Origin: Aggregatilinea lenta
GTDB lineage: Bacteria; Chloroflexota; Anaerolineae; Aggregatilineales; Aggregatilineaceae
Reading direction: 5' to 3'
NCBI RefSeq assembly: GCF_003569045.1
Contig: NZ_BFCB01000003.1
Span: 62,001-126,000, forward strand
DNA length: 64,000 bases
The position numbers and the translations under genes were made by a program. Below, one piece after another: positions 42,556 through 51,116 of the stretch. The notes below the pieces were generated by a model. The model searched no databases, was not told the origin of the DNA, and saw nothing but the letters and a program-made list of their open reading frames with translations. Every line of letters starts with the position of its first letter. The stretch's first letter is position 1.

Positions 42556-43182
42556 CTAGGGCGTGCCCTCGCTGCGGCGGTCGTAATACTCGACCAGCGC
42601 CACCTGGAAGACGTTGAACACCTGATTGACTTTGCGCAGCAGGCGCAGCTGCGCGTCCGATTCCAGGTGAGCGACCTGCGGCATTTGCAGCGCGACTTCG
42701 GTCATGGCGTCACGGAAGAACGCCGTCGCTTCCAGCCCTTCGGCGGCAGACAGGCCCGCCTGCTCGGAATTCTGCGCGTAACGGGTCGCAATACTCTTGA
42801 CCTCGACCAGCAGCGACTGCGCTGCGTCCGGCGCGGAGATGTGCTGCATGATGATGCTCATCAAGCGCCGTCCCAGCTCGCGCTTTTCCTCACGGTGATC
42901 GGCGCTGAAGGCGGCCAGCCAGCCCGGTTCGGGGCTGTGGACCAGTCGCTCGCGGGTTTCGACCAGGGCGTAATCGCTCCAGATGCGCTCGGTGCCGGAC
43001 GTCGCCGAAGCCGGAACCTCGATGCCGCTGAGCGCCACCAACTCTTTGCGCAAAAAACGCCGGTGTCCGCCGGGGGTGACGTGGACAGGGAGCTTACCGC
43101 TGTCTGCCCATCGCCGGACGGTCGTGGGGTGTACGCCCAACAACTCGGCAGCGCCGGTCAGTGAGAGCCATTCCGGTTTCAT
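42556..43182 (-). CDS. MerR/excisionase-type HTH transcriptional regulator
   Basis: A 208-residue regulator. The N-terminal winged helix-turn-helix LSLTGAAELLGVHPTTVRRWADSGKLPVHVTPGGHRRFLRKEL (residues about 6-48, quoted in part) is of the MerR/helix-turn-helix-17 kind; only its core, AAELLGVHPTTVRRWADSG, is needed to identify it. The C-terminal 130 residues are helical (QHISAPDAAQSLLVEVKSIA...AFFRDAMTEVALQMP) and may be a sensor domain. The ATG at 43182 is chosen, though no strong ribosome site is seen; a TTG at 43194 is possible. A consensus promoter and a TTGACGTCAA palindrome precede it. Confidence 0.8.
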   Translation of the reverse strand: MKPEWLSLTGAAELLGVHPTTVRRWADSGKLPVHVTPGGHRRFLRKELVALSGIEVPASATSGTERIWSDYALVETRERLVHSPEPGWLAAFSADHREEKRELGRRLMSIIMQHISAPDAAQSLLVEVKSIATRYAQNSEQAGLSAAEGLEATAFFRDAMTEVALQMPQVAHLESDAQLRLLRKVNQVFNVFQVALVEYYDRRSEGTP

Positions 43183-43184
43183 AG

Positions 43185-43194
43185 TTGACGTCAA
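43185..43194. promoter_or_regulatory. Palindrome in the leader of the HTH gene
   Basis: TTGACGTCAA, a perfect 10-base palindrome ending two bases before the ATG. It could be an autoregulatory operator for the HTH protein. Confidence 0.35.
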
Positions 43195-43238
43195 GTGCTT
43201 GTCTTCCCGATTATCTGAGGTCCTGAGGTGCTGCTACC

Positions 43239-43267
43239 ATTAAATCGCCCGGCCTACCCGGTGTCAA
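43239..43267 (-). promoter_or_regulatory. Promoter of the HTH regulator gene
   Basis: On the minus strand: -35 TTGACA (43267-43262), 17-base spacer, -10 TTTAAT (43244-43239), about 57 bases before the ATG. The rest of 43268-43519 has no gene; a TATACT at 43464-43469 may be a -10 for the ClC gene, with a poor -35. Confidence 0.65.
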
Positions 43268-43519
43268 GTGCGGGGGTGCATCGGTGGGCGCTGCGTAGAT
43301 CCTAACGCTGAGGGGTATTTTAGCCCCGATTGGCCGTTTGGCGAGATGCTGCCGATGGAGCAAACACGCGCCGGAATTGGCAACCTGGGGTCCTCTATGG
43401 CACGTTATACAATAGGAGTGTGCAGGAGAAAAAGATTAGCTTCGCCCTTATAGCGGTCCGAGCTATACTTCCACAAGCACTCATCGAAAGCGGTTTTGGC
43501 ACGTTGTTAGGAGGCACTC

Positions 43520-45535
43520 TTGATAGGTTTAGCGGACGAGCGTCAGAGGCGACTCGTCTTAGATGCATTGTTGCTGGGCGTCGTCGGCGCGCTGGCCGCG
43601 CAGCTTTTCACCCTTATGCTCGATCTGGCCCAGAAACTGTTAATCAACGGCATCGCAGGTTATCACGCGCCCGGGCTGCCCAACGAGGGCGGCCAGCTCA
43701 TCGAAACGATCGGTTCGCACGGCCTGTGGCTGGTGCCGCTGGTAACGACCCTCGGCGGCCTGGTTGCGGGTATTATGGTCTATTCCATTGCGCCAGAAGC
43801 CGAAGGCCACGGCACGGATTCGGCAGTAAAAGCACTGCACCGCGCCGGGGGATTTATCCGCCTACGTGTCCCTCCACTGAAGATGGTCGCTTCTGCCATC
43901 ACGATTGGATCGGGCGGCGCGGCTGGTCGTGAAGGACCAACGGCGCTCGTCGCTGCCGGGATCGGCTCAGCTTATGCCACGCTGCGCCATCGTTCGGAGG
44001 ACGAGCACCGCTTGCTGGTGATGATGGGCATGGCCGCCGGGCTTTCGGCGATTTTCCGCACGCCCATTGGCGCGGCAATCTTCGCTATCGAAGTGCTCTA
44101 TAGTGAGATGGAGTTCGAGACGGGTGCGCTGCTGTACACCATCCTCGCATCGGTCGTGGCGTTCAGCATTAACGGAATCTTCTCCGGCTGGGATCCGCTC
44201 TTCGATGTCCCGGCTAATCTCGTGGTGTCCGGTGCGACCGGTTACCTGCAATATGCTGTGCTCGGCATCGCGGGTGGGATCGTGGCCGCCCTCATTCCGG
44301 TTATCTTCTATAAAACCCGCGATCTTTTCAGCCGCATTCCAATCATGCCGCATTTCAAGCCTGCCATCGGTGGGTTCCTTGTGGGCCTGATCGCATTGCA
44401 GTGGCCAGCCGTGCTAGGCGGCGGCTACGGCTGGATCCAGGAAGCCATGAATGGCCAGCTTGGGTGGCAGCTGCTGCTGACGCTGATGGTGGCGAAAACG
44501 GTCGCTTTTTCACTCACAATTGGGTCCGGCGGATCCGGCGGCGTGTTTGCGCCAAGTCTGTTTGTCGGGGCGATGCTTGGCGGCATACTGGCGGACGCGT
44601 TTAATGGGTCCTATGCGGCATTTGTTCTGGTTGGCATGGCTGCGGTGTTCAGTGGTGCGGGCCGCGTTCCCATCGCCACACTGTTCATGGTCACGGAAAT
44701 GACCGGTGGCTACCATCTGCTGCCCGCTGCGGCACTGGTGGTCACTCTGAGCTATATGATCCAGGTCACGCTCTCGCAGGTGTTTAAGTATACGTCGCTT
44801 TACGAAGCCCAGGTCCCAACTCGCGCCGGTCGTGACGTGGATCTGCTCGAAGGCGTGCAAGTGAGAGATGTGATGTCTGCCCAGCTTGATTCGGTGCCTG
44901 CTACAATGCCGGTCCGTCAACTGCTGGACGAATTTCAGCGAACGCATCACCACGGTTTTGCCGTGTTGGATGAGGAAAATAATCTGATAGGCATGGTCAC
45001 GGTGGGCGACATCGAACGTGCCGTCCTGTCCGACGAAAAATCACTCGATGGTAAAACAGTGGCCGATCTTGCGACTGTGGACGGGTTGGCCGTCGGTTAT
45101 GCGGATGAGACAATGAGCGTGGCGCTGTGGCGCATGGGCGTACGCGGCATTGGTCGTCTGCCGATTGTCGAGCGCGGGAACCGCCGCCATGTGGTTGGTG
45201 TAATCCGCCGCGAGGATGTGATCCGCGCGTACGAGCAGGCCGTCGCGCGCCGCACGTATACCAGCCACCGCTTGAAGGAGCTGCGCGAAGCCTACGAAGG
45301 CAACGTGCGCGTGGTCGAGGTCGATATCACCGACCGTCACCCGCTGGCAGGGCAGTCGGTGCGTGAGATTGCGCGTAATCTGCCCTCGGACTGTATCCTC
45401 GTCTCGATCCGGCGCGATAAACGGCTGCTTATCCCACACGGCGACACGGTCATCCAGCCCGGCGACCATCTCGTCTCGCTGGCGAGCGAAGAGGCGGCAG
45501 CTCAGGCGCAGCGCCTGCTGGCGCCCACACGCTAA
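43520..45535 (+). CDS. ClC-family chloride channel/antiporter with CBS pair and TrkA-C domain
   Basis: A 671-residue membrane protein. The ClC core (about 1-430) shows GSGGAAGREGPT with the gating glutamate, EGHGTDS in place of GSGIP, and GSGGSGGVFAPSLFVGA. Then two CBS domains (about 450-570: VRDVMSAQLDSVPATMPVRQLL and VADLATVDGL...GIGRLPIVER) and a TrkA-C-like domain (about 595-671: VVEVDITDRHPLAGQSVREIA). The cytoplasmic domains probably bind nucleotides or other ligands and gate the channel. The start is a TTG at 43520, supported by AGGAGG at 43509-43514; no ATG fits as well. Confidence 0.92.
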   Translation: MIGLADERQRRLVLDALLLGVVGALAAQLFTLMLDLAQKLLINGIAGYHAPGLPNEGGQLIETIGSHGLWLVPLVTTLGGLVAGIMVYSIAPEAEGHGTDSAVKALHRAGGFIRLRVPPLKMVASAITIGSGGAAGREGPTALVAAGIGSAYATLRHRSEDEHRLLVMMGMAAGLSAIFRTPIGAAIFAIEVLYSEMEFETGALLYTILASVVAFSINGIFSGWDPLFDVPANLVVSGATGYLQYAVLGIAGGIVAALIPVIFYKTRDLFSRIPIMPHFKPAIGGFLVGLIALQWPAVLGGGYGWIQEAMNGQLGWQLLLTLMVAKTVAFSLTIGSGGSGGVFAPSLFVGAMLGGILADAFNGSYAAFVLVGMAAVFSGAGRVPIATLFMVTEMTGGYHLLPAAALVVTLSYMIQVTLSQVFKYTSLYEAQVPTRAGRDVDLLEGVQVRDVMSAQLDSVPATMPVRQLLDEFQRTHHHGFAVLDEENNLIGMVTVGDIERAVLSDEKSLDGKTVADLATVDGLAVGYADETMSVALWRMGVRGIGRLPIVERGNRRHVVGVIRREDVIRAYEQAVARRTYTSHRLKELREAYEGNVRVVEVDITDRHPLAGQSVREIARNLPSDCILVSIRRDKRLLIPHGDTVIQPGDHLVSLASEEAAAQAQRLLAPTR

Positions 45536-45541
45536 GACTTG

Positions 45542-45577
45542 ACGCCCCGGCTCATTCATCTCCACGAGCCGGGGCGT
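45542..45577 (+). terminator. Terminator after the ClC gene
   Basis: An 11-bp perfect stem ACGCCCCGGCT (45542-45552) / AGCCGGGGCGT (45567-45577) followed by TTTC, four bases after the stop. Confidence 0.8.
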
Positions 45578-45743
45578 TTCTATATACCATCTGTCCTATC
45601 CGTTATTCCACCATTCAGCCTACTCCAAGTTCGTCCGATTACCTCATGCTGGCTGGGGCGTTCGCCTCTAAAGTAATAAATATGTGGGAACCCGCAGGCT
45701 GGCTCCCCACGTCTAGAGGATCGCACACGCAAATGAGGCATAA

Positions 45744-46445
45744 ATGAGTCAAATTCGAGGCGTCATTCTGGACGTCGATGGCACGCTGGTTGACAGTAAC
45801 GACGCACACGCGCAGGCATGGGTCGATGCGCTGACCGAGGCGGGATACATCGCGCCGTACGAGATGGTCCGGCCCCTGATCGGGATGGGCGGCGACAAGC
45901 TGCTCCCGGCAGTGATCGGCGTGCAGATAGACACTGACGAAGGCCAACTGCTGGACGAGCGGCGCGGCCAGATCTTTAAGGCGCGCTATTTACCGGAACT
46001 TAGCGGCTTCGAAGGCGTGCCCGCGCTGCTGGAACGCCTGAAACGTGACGGCATCCGGCTGGTGGTGGCGTCGTCCGCGAAGGCGGAGGAGCTGGAACAC
46101 CTGCTGAAGATCGCCCAGGCGGACGGCTATATCGAGAAGCAGACCTCGTCGGATGACGTGGATCACTCCAAGCCCTCGCCGGACGTCGTGCATGCGGCGC
46201 TGGACCGGCTCGGGCTGCCGCCGTTGCAGACGGTGATGCTGGGCGACACGCCCTACGACGTCGAGGCGGCCACCCGCGCCCAGGTGCCGATCATCGGGCT
46301 GCGCTGCGGTGGCTGGCGTGAAGACCAGCTCGAAGGCGCGGTCGCCGTGTACGACGATCCGGCGGATCTGCTGGCGCATTACGACGACTCGCCGCTGGCG
46401 AACGGGCAGAACGGCTCATCACTCGCATGGCATGATGTTGCTTAG
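45744..46445 (+). CDS. HAD-superfamily phosphatase
   Basis: A 233-residue haloacid-dehalogenase-type hydrolase. Motif I is LDVDGTLVDSN (nucleophile Asp in DVDGT), motif II VVASSAK, motif III the Lys in KPSPDVV, and motif IV MLGDTPYDVEAA. The helical cap between motifs I and II makes it subfamily I (phosphoglycolate phosphatase or beta-phosphoglucomutase-like). The mutase GTDT-type cap is not obvious, so phosphatase is the safer call. ATGAGG precedes the ATG. A GTGGGA...TCCCCAC inverted repeat lies at about 45683-45709 upstream. Confidence 0.9.
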   Translation: MSQIRGVILDVDGTLVDSNDAHAQAWVDALTEAGYIAPYEMVRPLIGMGGDKLLPAVIGVQIDTDEGQLLDERRGQIFKARYLPELSGFEGVPALLERLKRDGIRLVVASSAKAEELEHLLKIAQADGYIEKQTSSDDVDHSKPSPDVVHAALDRLGLPPLQTVMLGDTPYDVEAATRAQVPIIGLRCGGWREDQLEGAVAVYDDPADLLAHYDDSPLANGQNGSSLAWHDVA

Positions 46446-46486
46446 AAACGCTGCACCGAAACAGTTAGCCCGGAAGGAAGGGGAAC

Positions 46487-47332
46487 ATGGCCGTAGGCCA
46501 GGTTGTTAGAGAGAAATTGACGGCTTCACACGTGAATGTCGCGGACAACGAACGTTATCTGTCGCTGGCCGGCGGCACACTGCTGGCGCTGGTCGGCCTG
46601 CGCGAGCGCGGCTGGTTCGGCGTCGCGCTGGGTGTGCTCAGCGGCGAGCTGCTCTATCGCGGCCTCAGCGGACACAGCCACATCTACCGGATGCTGGGCC
46701 TCGATTCGGCAGCGCGACAGGCGGGCCGCGCCAGACCCCGCCAGGTCGTCCGGCTGGAACAGACTGTGACCGTGGATCGTCCGGTGGACGACGTCTATCG
46801 CTTCTGGCGCGACATCGAAAACTTCTCGTCGTTTTTCGATTACCTCAAGGTGACCCGCCTCAGCGACGTGCATTCGCGTTGGGTGATCAACCTTAACGGC
46901 GACGCGTGCGCCGAATGGAACACCAAGATCATCAACGAAGCGGAAAACACGTTGATCGCGTGGCGCTCGCTCGACAATTCCGATGTGGACAACGCGGGCG
47001 CGGTGTACTTCACGCCCTCGGAAGACAGCCAGTCCACGGAGGTGCGCGCGGTAATCAACTACACGCTCGGGTCGGGCGGTGCCGGTCGCGCGCTGGCGTC
47101 CGTGTTGGGCAAGGACCCGAACCAGCAGCTCGCCGCCGAGCTGGAACACATGAGGGCGCTGGTCGAGGCGGGCGGCAAGGCTGCACTGCCGAAGCACGAA
47201 GAGGAACCAAGGGAAAGAATCGTGGAGGCGGAACACGACGCCCAGCGCGAGCACGCAGATGTGGTCGAGCAGGCGTCTGATAGCTCATTCCCGGCCAGCG
47301 ATCCGCCGGGCTGGACCTCAACCAGCGTTTAG
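46487..47332 (+). CDS. SRPBCC-domain protein with N-terminal DUF2892-like membrane segment
   Basis: A 281-residue protein. The N-terminal part (about 20-70) has a hydrophobic segment as in YgaP-type DUF2892. The SRPBCC (cyclase/dehydrase, coenzyme Q-binding-like) domain spans about 85-235: VRLEQTVTVDRPVDDVYRFWRD and WNTKIINEAENTLIAWRSL are standard. The C-terminus carries QASDSSFPASDPPGW, a short motif often seen at the ends of small stress proteins. Such proteins are usually annotated as putative polyketide cyclases but probably bind lipids. AAGGAAGGGG precedes the ATG. ChaB follows at 60 bases. Confidence 0.85.
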   Translation: MAVGQVVREKLTASHVNVADNERYLSLAGGTLLALVGLRERGWFGVALGVLSGELLYRGLSGHSHIYRMLGLDSAARQAGRARPRQVVRLEQTVTVDRPVDDVYRFWRDIENFSSFFDYLKVTRLSDVHSRWVINLNGDACAEWNTKIINEAENTLIAWRSLDNSDVDNAGAVYFTPSEDSQSTEVRAVINYTLGSGGAGRALASVLGKDPNQQLAAELEHMRALVEAGGKAALPKHEEEPRERIVEAEHDAQREHADVVEQASDSSFPASDPPGWTSTSV

Positions 47333-47392
47333 CAGGACAGCGTATCGTTAGCGTTGAAACCGGAGACGTATTGGAATGCCGGAGGAGTGAGT

Positions 47393-47626
47393 ATGCCGTA
47401 CGATTCGATCAGTGACCTGCCGGACAGCGTCCGGGACAACGTGCCGAAGCACGCGCAGGAGATTTACAAAGAGGCGTTCAACAGCGCATGGAAGCAGTAT
47501 GACGAGCCGGAGGAACGGCGCGGCGATTCGTCGCGCGAGGAAACGGCGCACCGGGTGGCCTGGTCCGCCGTGAAGAAGGAATACGAAAAGGGCGACGACG
47601 ACAAGTGGCACAAGAAGAAGGACTGA
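47393..47626 (+). CDS. chaB: ChaB-family protein
   Basis: A 77-residue ChaB-like protein: SISDLPDSVRDNVPKHAQEIY followed by FNSAWKQYDEPEERR and AHRVAWSAVKKEYEK, the complete family pattern, ending in a Lys-rich tail. ChaB is linked to the ChaA cation antiporter in E. coli and is a stress-associated protein elsewhere. The ATG at 47393 follows GGAGGAG. It follows the SRPBCC gene and ends at a strong terminator. Confidence 0.92.
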   Translation: MPYDSISDLPDSVRDNVPKHAQEIYKEAFNSAWKQYDEPEERRGDSSREETAHRVAWSAVKKEYEKGDDDKWHKKKD

Positions 47627-47666
47627 TCGCCACATCTTCGCCTGAGTGACTACTGTATAGCGACAT

Positions 47667-47695
47667 GCGGCGGGTTCAAGCCTGCCGCGTTTTTT
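47667..47695 (+). terminator. Terminator after chaB
   Basis: GCGGCGGG (47667-47674) pairs with CCTGCCGC (47681-47688) with one G-U pair, followed by G and six T (47690-47695). Confidence 0.85.
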
Positions 47696-47698
47696 GCG

Positions 47699-48511
47699 TC
47701 AATCGCCGGGATCGCGGTGCAGCGCGACGAGCTGCCAACCGTACCCGGCGGGCAGTAGGATCGGGTAGAGCCGCTTCAGCAGGCGCACGCTGCGCAGCCG
47801 CCGGTAATGTGGCAGCAGCCACTCGACGTACCGCCTGCGCCGCAGATGCAGCAGGTCGCGCACGTGGTCCGGCACGAGGCTGGCCTGCACGTCGAGCAGG
47901 GCGCGCATCCGCAGCGGGCCGACGTGCCGCCGGTACTGTGCGTAAAGCTGGTCGGTGAACGCGGTGCGCGCGAGGTGATTGTGCAGATGCTGTGCGCGAG
48001 CATTCAGGTAAACTTCGTAGCTGTCCGGCAGGCCGAGAATCCCCAGCGCGCCCCCCAGCGCCATCGAGTCGCGCCAGAACTCGTCGCGCTCGGCGGGCTG
48101 CATCGTCCCGAAGACGATCTCGTGTGCGCGCTCGCCGTACTCGACCAGCATGAACAGCGTGTCGCGGTGCGACCACTGCGGGATCACGCCGCCCCGCGCG
48201 GCCTCGACCGCGTGATGCGCGTCGCGTACGGCGCGCACCGCGGCGCTGGCCGTTTCCTCGTCGCCAAACACCATCGCCTGCGCGAACCGCACCGTCTCGA
48301 AAAAGCGCTCGATAGGCGCGTTGGGCAGTGCGTTGGTGAAAAACAGCCAGTCCACGGCCTTGTTCAGCGCGAACTCTGCCGCCGATCCGGCGAACATCAG
48401 CAGAATCGCATCGCCGCTGCCCCAGATACGCCGCGCGACAGGGCTGGCATACGGGCGAATGGCGTCGCCGGTGTCCGGCTGGGCCATGGGCTGGTGTACG
48501 TGTGTGATCAT
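47699..48511 (-). CDS. MpaB-like / DUF2236 protein
   Basis: A 270-residue protein of the oxygenase-MpaB (DUF2236) family. Segments GSAAEFALNKAVDWLFFTN, RFFETVRFAQAMVFGDEETASAA and AVRDAHHAV (the family HxxV region), then a helical core and a C-terminal basic helix pair (LRRRRYVEWLLPHYRRLRSVRLLKRL, only partly diagnostic), match the family. Members include the latex-clearing protein Lcp and fungal MpaB oxygenases with a haem-linked or unknown cofactor. The ATG at 48511 is chosen; ribosome site is weak. Confidence 0.75.
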   Translation of the reverse strand: MITHVHQPMAQPDTGDAIRPYASPVARRIWGSGDAILLMFAGSAAEFALNKAVDWLFFTNALPNAPIERFFETVRFAQAMVFGDEETASAAVRAVRDAHHAVEAARGGVIPQWSHRDTLFMLVEYGERAHEIVFGTMQPAERDEFWRDSMALGGALGILGLPDSYEVYLNARAQHLHNHLARTAFTDQLYAQYRRHVGPLRMRALLDVQASLVPDHVRDLLHLRRRRYVEWLLPHYRRLRSVRLLKRLYPILLPAGYGWQLVALHRDPGD

Positions 48512-48543
48512 GCGTGAAGGATACCGGGCGACGGCCCGCACCG

Positions 48544-48996
48544 CTAAATCTCCGGAGCTTCACGCTCCGGCGGCAGATCGCCATCGAGGTCCGCGATCGC
48601 CTCGTCTTCTACCGGGCGCTCACCCTCGGAGTCGTTCGCCATGCCGCGCAGCCGGTCGTTGGGATCGTCCTCGTCCACGCCCGTGTCAGATTCCCAGCCC
48701 GGGGTTGGTCCGGCGCTCGGCACGCTCACGATTTCGTCATTGTCCATCAGGTCGTAGCCGTATTCTTCGAGATTTTCCTCGATCACCTCGGGATCTTCGT
48801 CCTCCGGCCCGATGACCTCAAGCTGGGGCGCTTCCTCCTCGTATTCGGCTTCCTGCTCGTCCCATTCGCGCACGTCGCTGCGCGCGCGCCGCGCGGCGAA
48901 GCGTTCTGGATCGCGCAGCGATTCGAGGTCTTCGCGCGACGGTTCGTTGGTGTGTTCCAGATCCCGATCGCCTGACTTCTGATCTCGTGTGCCCAT
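48544..48996 (-). CDS. Acidic hypothetical protein
   Basis: A 150-residue, strongly acidic, probably disordered protein with runs of Glu and Asp and an Arg-rich N-terminal third. No family is recognised. GAGGAG precedes the ATG. It probably forms a unit with the MpaB-like gene 32 bases downstream. Confidence 0.65.
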   Translation of the reverse strand: MGTRDQKSGDRDLEHTNEPSREDLESLRDPERFAARRARSDVREWDEQEAEYEEEAPQLEVIGPEDEDPEVIEENLEEYGYDLMDNDEIVSVPSAGPTPGWESDTGVDEDDPNDRLRGMANDSEGERPVEDEAIADLDGDLPPEREAPEI

Positions 48997-49159
48997 AATC
49001 TCCTCACTGACGGTTACATTCTCACTTCCCCTTCACTGTACCGGACAACAAACCGGGCGACATGCCCTGTCTGGCGGGTTTGGCCATAGGCCATGTGGTG
49101 CATTCCGCCGGATTCCGCTACCCTAAAGCCCTGAGCGACGAGCGACGAAAGGAAACGCA

Positions 49160-50059
49160 ATGGAACACCGGCAGATGGGGACGGACGGCCCGCAAATCCC
49201 GGTTCTGGGGCTGGGCGCGTGGCCGTTGGGCGGCGGTATGGGCCGCGTGGACGAGGGCACGGCGATCGATACGATTCACGCCGCGATCGACAGCGGCATC
49301 ACGCTGATCGACACGGCGCAGGCGTACAAGGACAGCGAGACGTTTCTGGGCCGCGCGCTGGCGAATGGATACCGCGACCGCTGCTTCCTGGCGACGAAGG
49401 CCAGCTTCGACTTTTCGCCGCAGGGTATCCGCGCCGGGATGGAAAACAGCCTGCGCGACCTGAAAGTGGACTACGTGGACCTGTACCAGCTTCACCGCTG
49501 GGACGACGGCACGCCCATCGAGGCGCAGATGGAGACGCTCGCGCAGCTTCAGGCTGAGGGTAAGACGCGTTTCATCGGCGTCTCGAATTACACGGGCGCG
49601 CAGCTTGAGCAGGCGTACGAGGTCGCGCCGTTCCAGTCGGATCAGCCCGGCTATAACCTGTTCGACCGCCACATCGAGGCGGATGTGCTGCCCGCCTGCC
49701 GCAAACATGGGATCGGCGTGTTGGCGCACAGCCCGCTGGCGAAGGGCCTGCTGACGGGCAAGTACACCGCCGACACCGTCTTCCCGCCGGACGACGAACG
49801 CTCGTGGCTGCCGTCGTTTCAAGGCGAGAGCTTCCGCACGGATCTGGACATCGCCGGGAAGCTCGAAGCGCTGGCGCGCGACAAGGATCTGACGTTGGTC
49901 CAGTTCGCGATCGCGTGGCTGCTGCGCGACCCGGTCATCACCTGCGTGTTGGTCGGCGCGAAGGCGCCCGCGCAGGTCGCGGACTACCTGCCCGCCGTGG
50001 GCGTGACCTTCAGCCAGCCGGAGCTGGCCGCCATCGACGCGGCGATGGGCCTCGCCTGA
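49160..50059 (+). CDS. Aldo/keto reductase
   Basis: A 299-residue NADPH-dependent reductase. The catalytic tetrad is visible: Asp and Tyr in LIDTAQAYKDSE, Lys in LATKAS and His in LYQLHRW. The C-terminal cofactor region VLVGAKAPAQVADYL is standard. Substrate is unknown; aldehydes and ketones are typical. AAAGGAAACG precedes the ATG. It ends at a strong terminator. Confidence 0.93.
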   Translation: MEHRQMGTDGPQIPVLGLGAWPLGGGMGRVDEGTAIDTIHAAIDSGITLIDTAQAYKDSETFLGRALANGYRDRCFLATKASFDFSPQGIRAGMENSLRDLKVDYVDLYQLHRWDDGTPIEAQMETLAQLQAEGKTRFIGVSNYTGAQLEQAYEVAPFQSDQPGYNLFDRHIEADVLPACRKHGIGVLAHSPLAKGLLTGKYTADTVFPPDDERSWLPSFQGESFRTDLDIAGKLEALARDKDLTLVQFAIAWLLRDPVITCVLVGAKAPAQVADYLPAVGVTFSQPELAAIDAAMGLA

Positions 50060-50079
50060 TCCCAACATAGTTCACGCGA

Positions 50080-50110
50080 ACGGCCCTGTTCGTTTGACAG
50101 GGCCGTTTTT
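50080..50110 (+). terminator. Terminator after the aldo/keto reductase gene
   Basis: A 10-bp perfect stem ACGGCCCTGT (50080-50089) / ACAGGGCCGT (50097-50106), followed by five T. Confidence 0.93.
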
Positions 50111-50192
50111 ATAATAGCTGTGTGCGGAAGGTCCGGCGTTGGGTCGCCGCCTCCGCAGTGATTTTTCCCCCGCAGCAAGGACAGGGCACGTT

Positions 50193-50918
50193 ATGGATCG
50201 AGGACAAGGGGCGGAACCGCTCGTCACCGTGGTGACCGGGGCCGGACAAGGGATTGGCCGCGCGGTGGCGCTCAAGCTGGCCGCGCACGGCGCGCATGTG
50301 GTACTGGTGGGCCGTACGCGGGGCAAGCTGGAGGCGGTCGCCGCTGAGGTGATCGCGGCAGGCGGATCGGCCACCGTGGTCGAGGCGGACGTCACGCAGG
50401 CCGATCAGGTGCAGCGCGTAATGGATGCCGTTGGGGCTGTCGCCCCACATCTCGACGCGCTGGTGAACTGCGTGGGCGAGGCGTTCATAGCGACGCTTGA
50501 CGACACGACCGAAGCCGACTTCGACCGGCTGCTGACAGCCAACCTTAAGACGGCCTACCTCACCTCGCGCGCGGCGCTGCCGCTGCTGCGCCAGAGTGCC
50601 AACGCCAGCATCGTCAACGTGGTGTCGAAGGTCGCGCTGGCGAGTCACGGGACGGTGACGGCTTACACGGCGGCCAAGGCCGGGCTGCTGGGCTTCACGC
50701 ATTCGCTCTCCGACGAGTTGAAGCCGGAGGAAATTCGCGCGGTGGCGATCTGCCCCGGCGCGGTCGATACCCCGATGCGCTGGGCCGCCACGCCCGATTA
50801 CGAGCGGCACATGGTGATCGACCCCGTGCAGGTCGCGGATCTGGCGTGGTACGTGATCACGCTGCCGCGCGGCGCGACAACCGGCGATCTGGTCGTCACG
50901 TCGATGTATTACGACTGA
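50193..50918 (+). CDS. Short-chain dehydrogenase/reductase
   Basis: A 241-residue classical SDR. The cofactor motif is TGAGQGIG (about 14-21), then DALVNCVG, and the catalytic Ser, Tyr and Lys in VVSKVALASHGTVTAYTAAKAG. The ATG at 50193 matches the family and follows AAGGACAGGG; the longer frame from 50139 has no ribosome site. Substrate cannot be told. It ends 8 bases before a dispersed-repeat hairpin. Confidence 0.92.
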   Translation: MDRGQGAEPLVTVVTGAGQGIGRAVALKLAAHGAHVVLVGRTRGKLEAVAAEVIAAGGSATVVEADVTQADQVQRVMDAVGAVAPHLDALVNCVGEAFIATLDDTTEADFDRLLTANLKTAYLTSRAALPLLRQSANASIVNVVSKVALASHGTVTAYTAAKAGLLGFTHSLSDELKPEEIRAVAICPGAVDTPMRWAATPDYERHMVIDPVQVADLAWYVITLPRGATTGDLVVTSMYYD

Positions 50919-50925
50919 AACCTGG

Positions 50926-51004
50926 CCCCTCTCCAATCAAGTTGGAGAGGGGAGACAAGCCGGATCGGATGACCTGTAGGGGCGGGGCTTGCTCCGCCCG
51001 TTTT
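50926..51004. repeat. Dispersed palindromic repeat pair after the SDR gene
   Basis: An 11-bp perfect hairpin CCCCTCTCCAA-tcaag-TTGGAGAGGGG (50926-50952), then GTAGGGGCGGGGCTTGCTCC (50976-50995) completing to CGCCCG and TTTT (51001-51004). Same two types as elsewhere in the window. Confidence 0.85.
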
Positions 51005-51040
51005 CTTGTTTGCCCATTCCCTCCTCGACGCCCCAACGAC

Positions 51041-51070
51041 TTCACACCCGGCGCGAAATAGCAGTATGAT
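51041..51070 (+). promoter_or_regulatory. Possible promoter of the first GH94 gene
   Basis: -35 TTCACA (51041-51046), 18-base spacer, -10 TATGAT (51065-51070), 46 bases before the ATG. No CelR-type operator is present here. Confidence 0.45.
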
Positions 51071-51116
51071 GAAAGGTGGGATTTGGGGCTGGCTTCCACA
51101 CTGAGGAGCATTCTGT

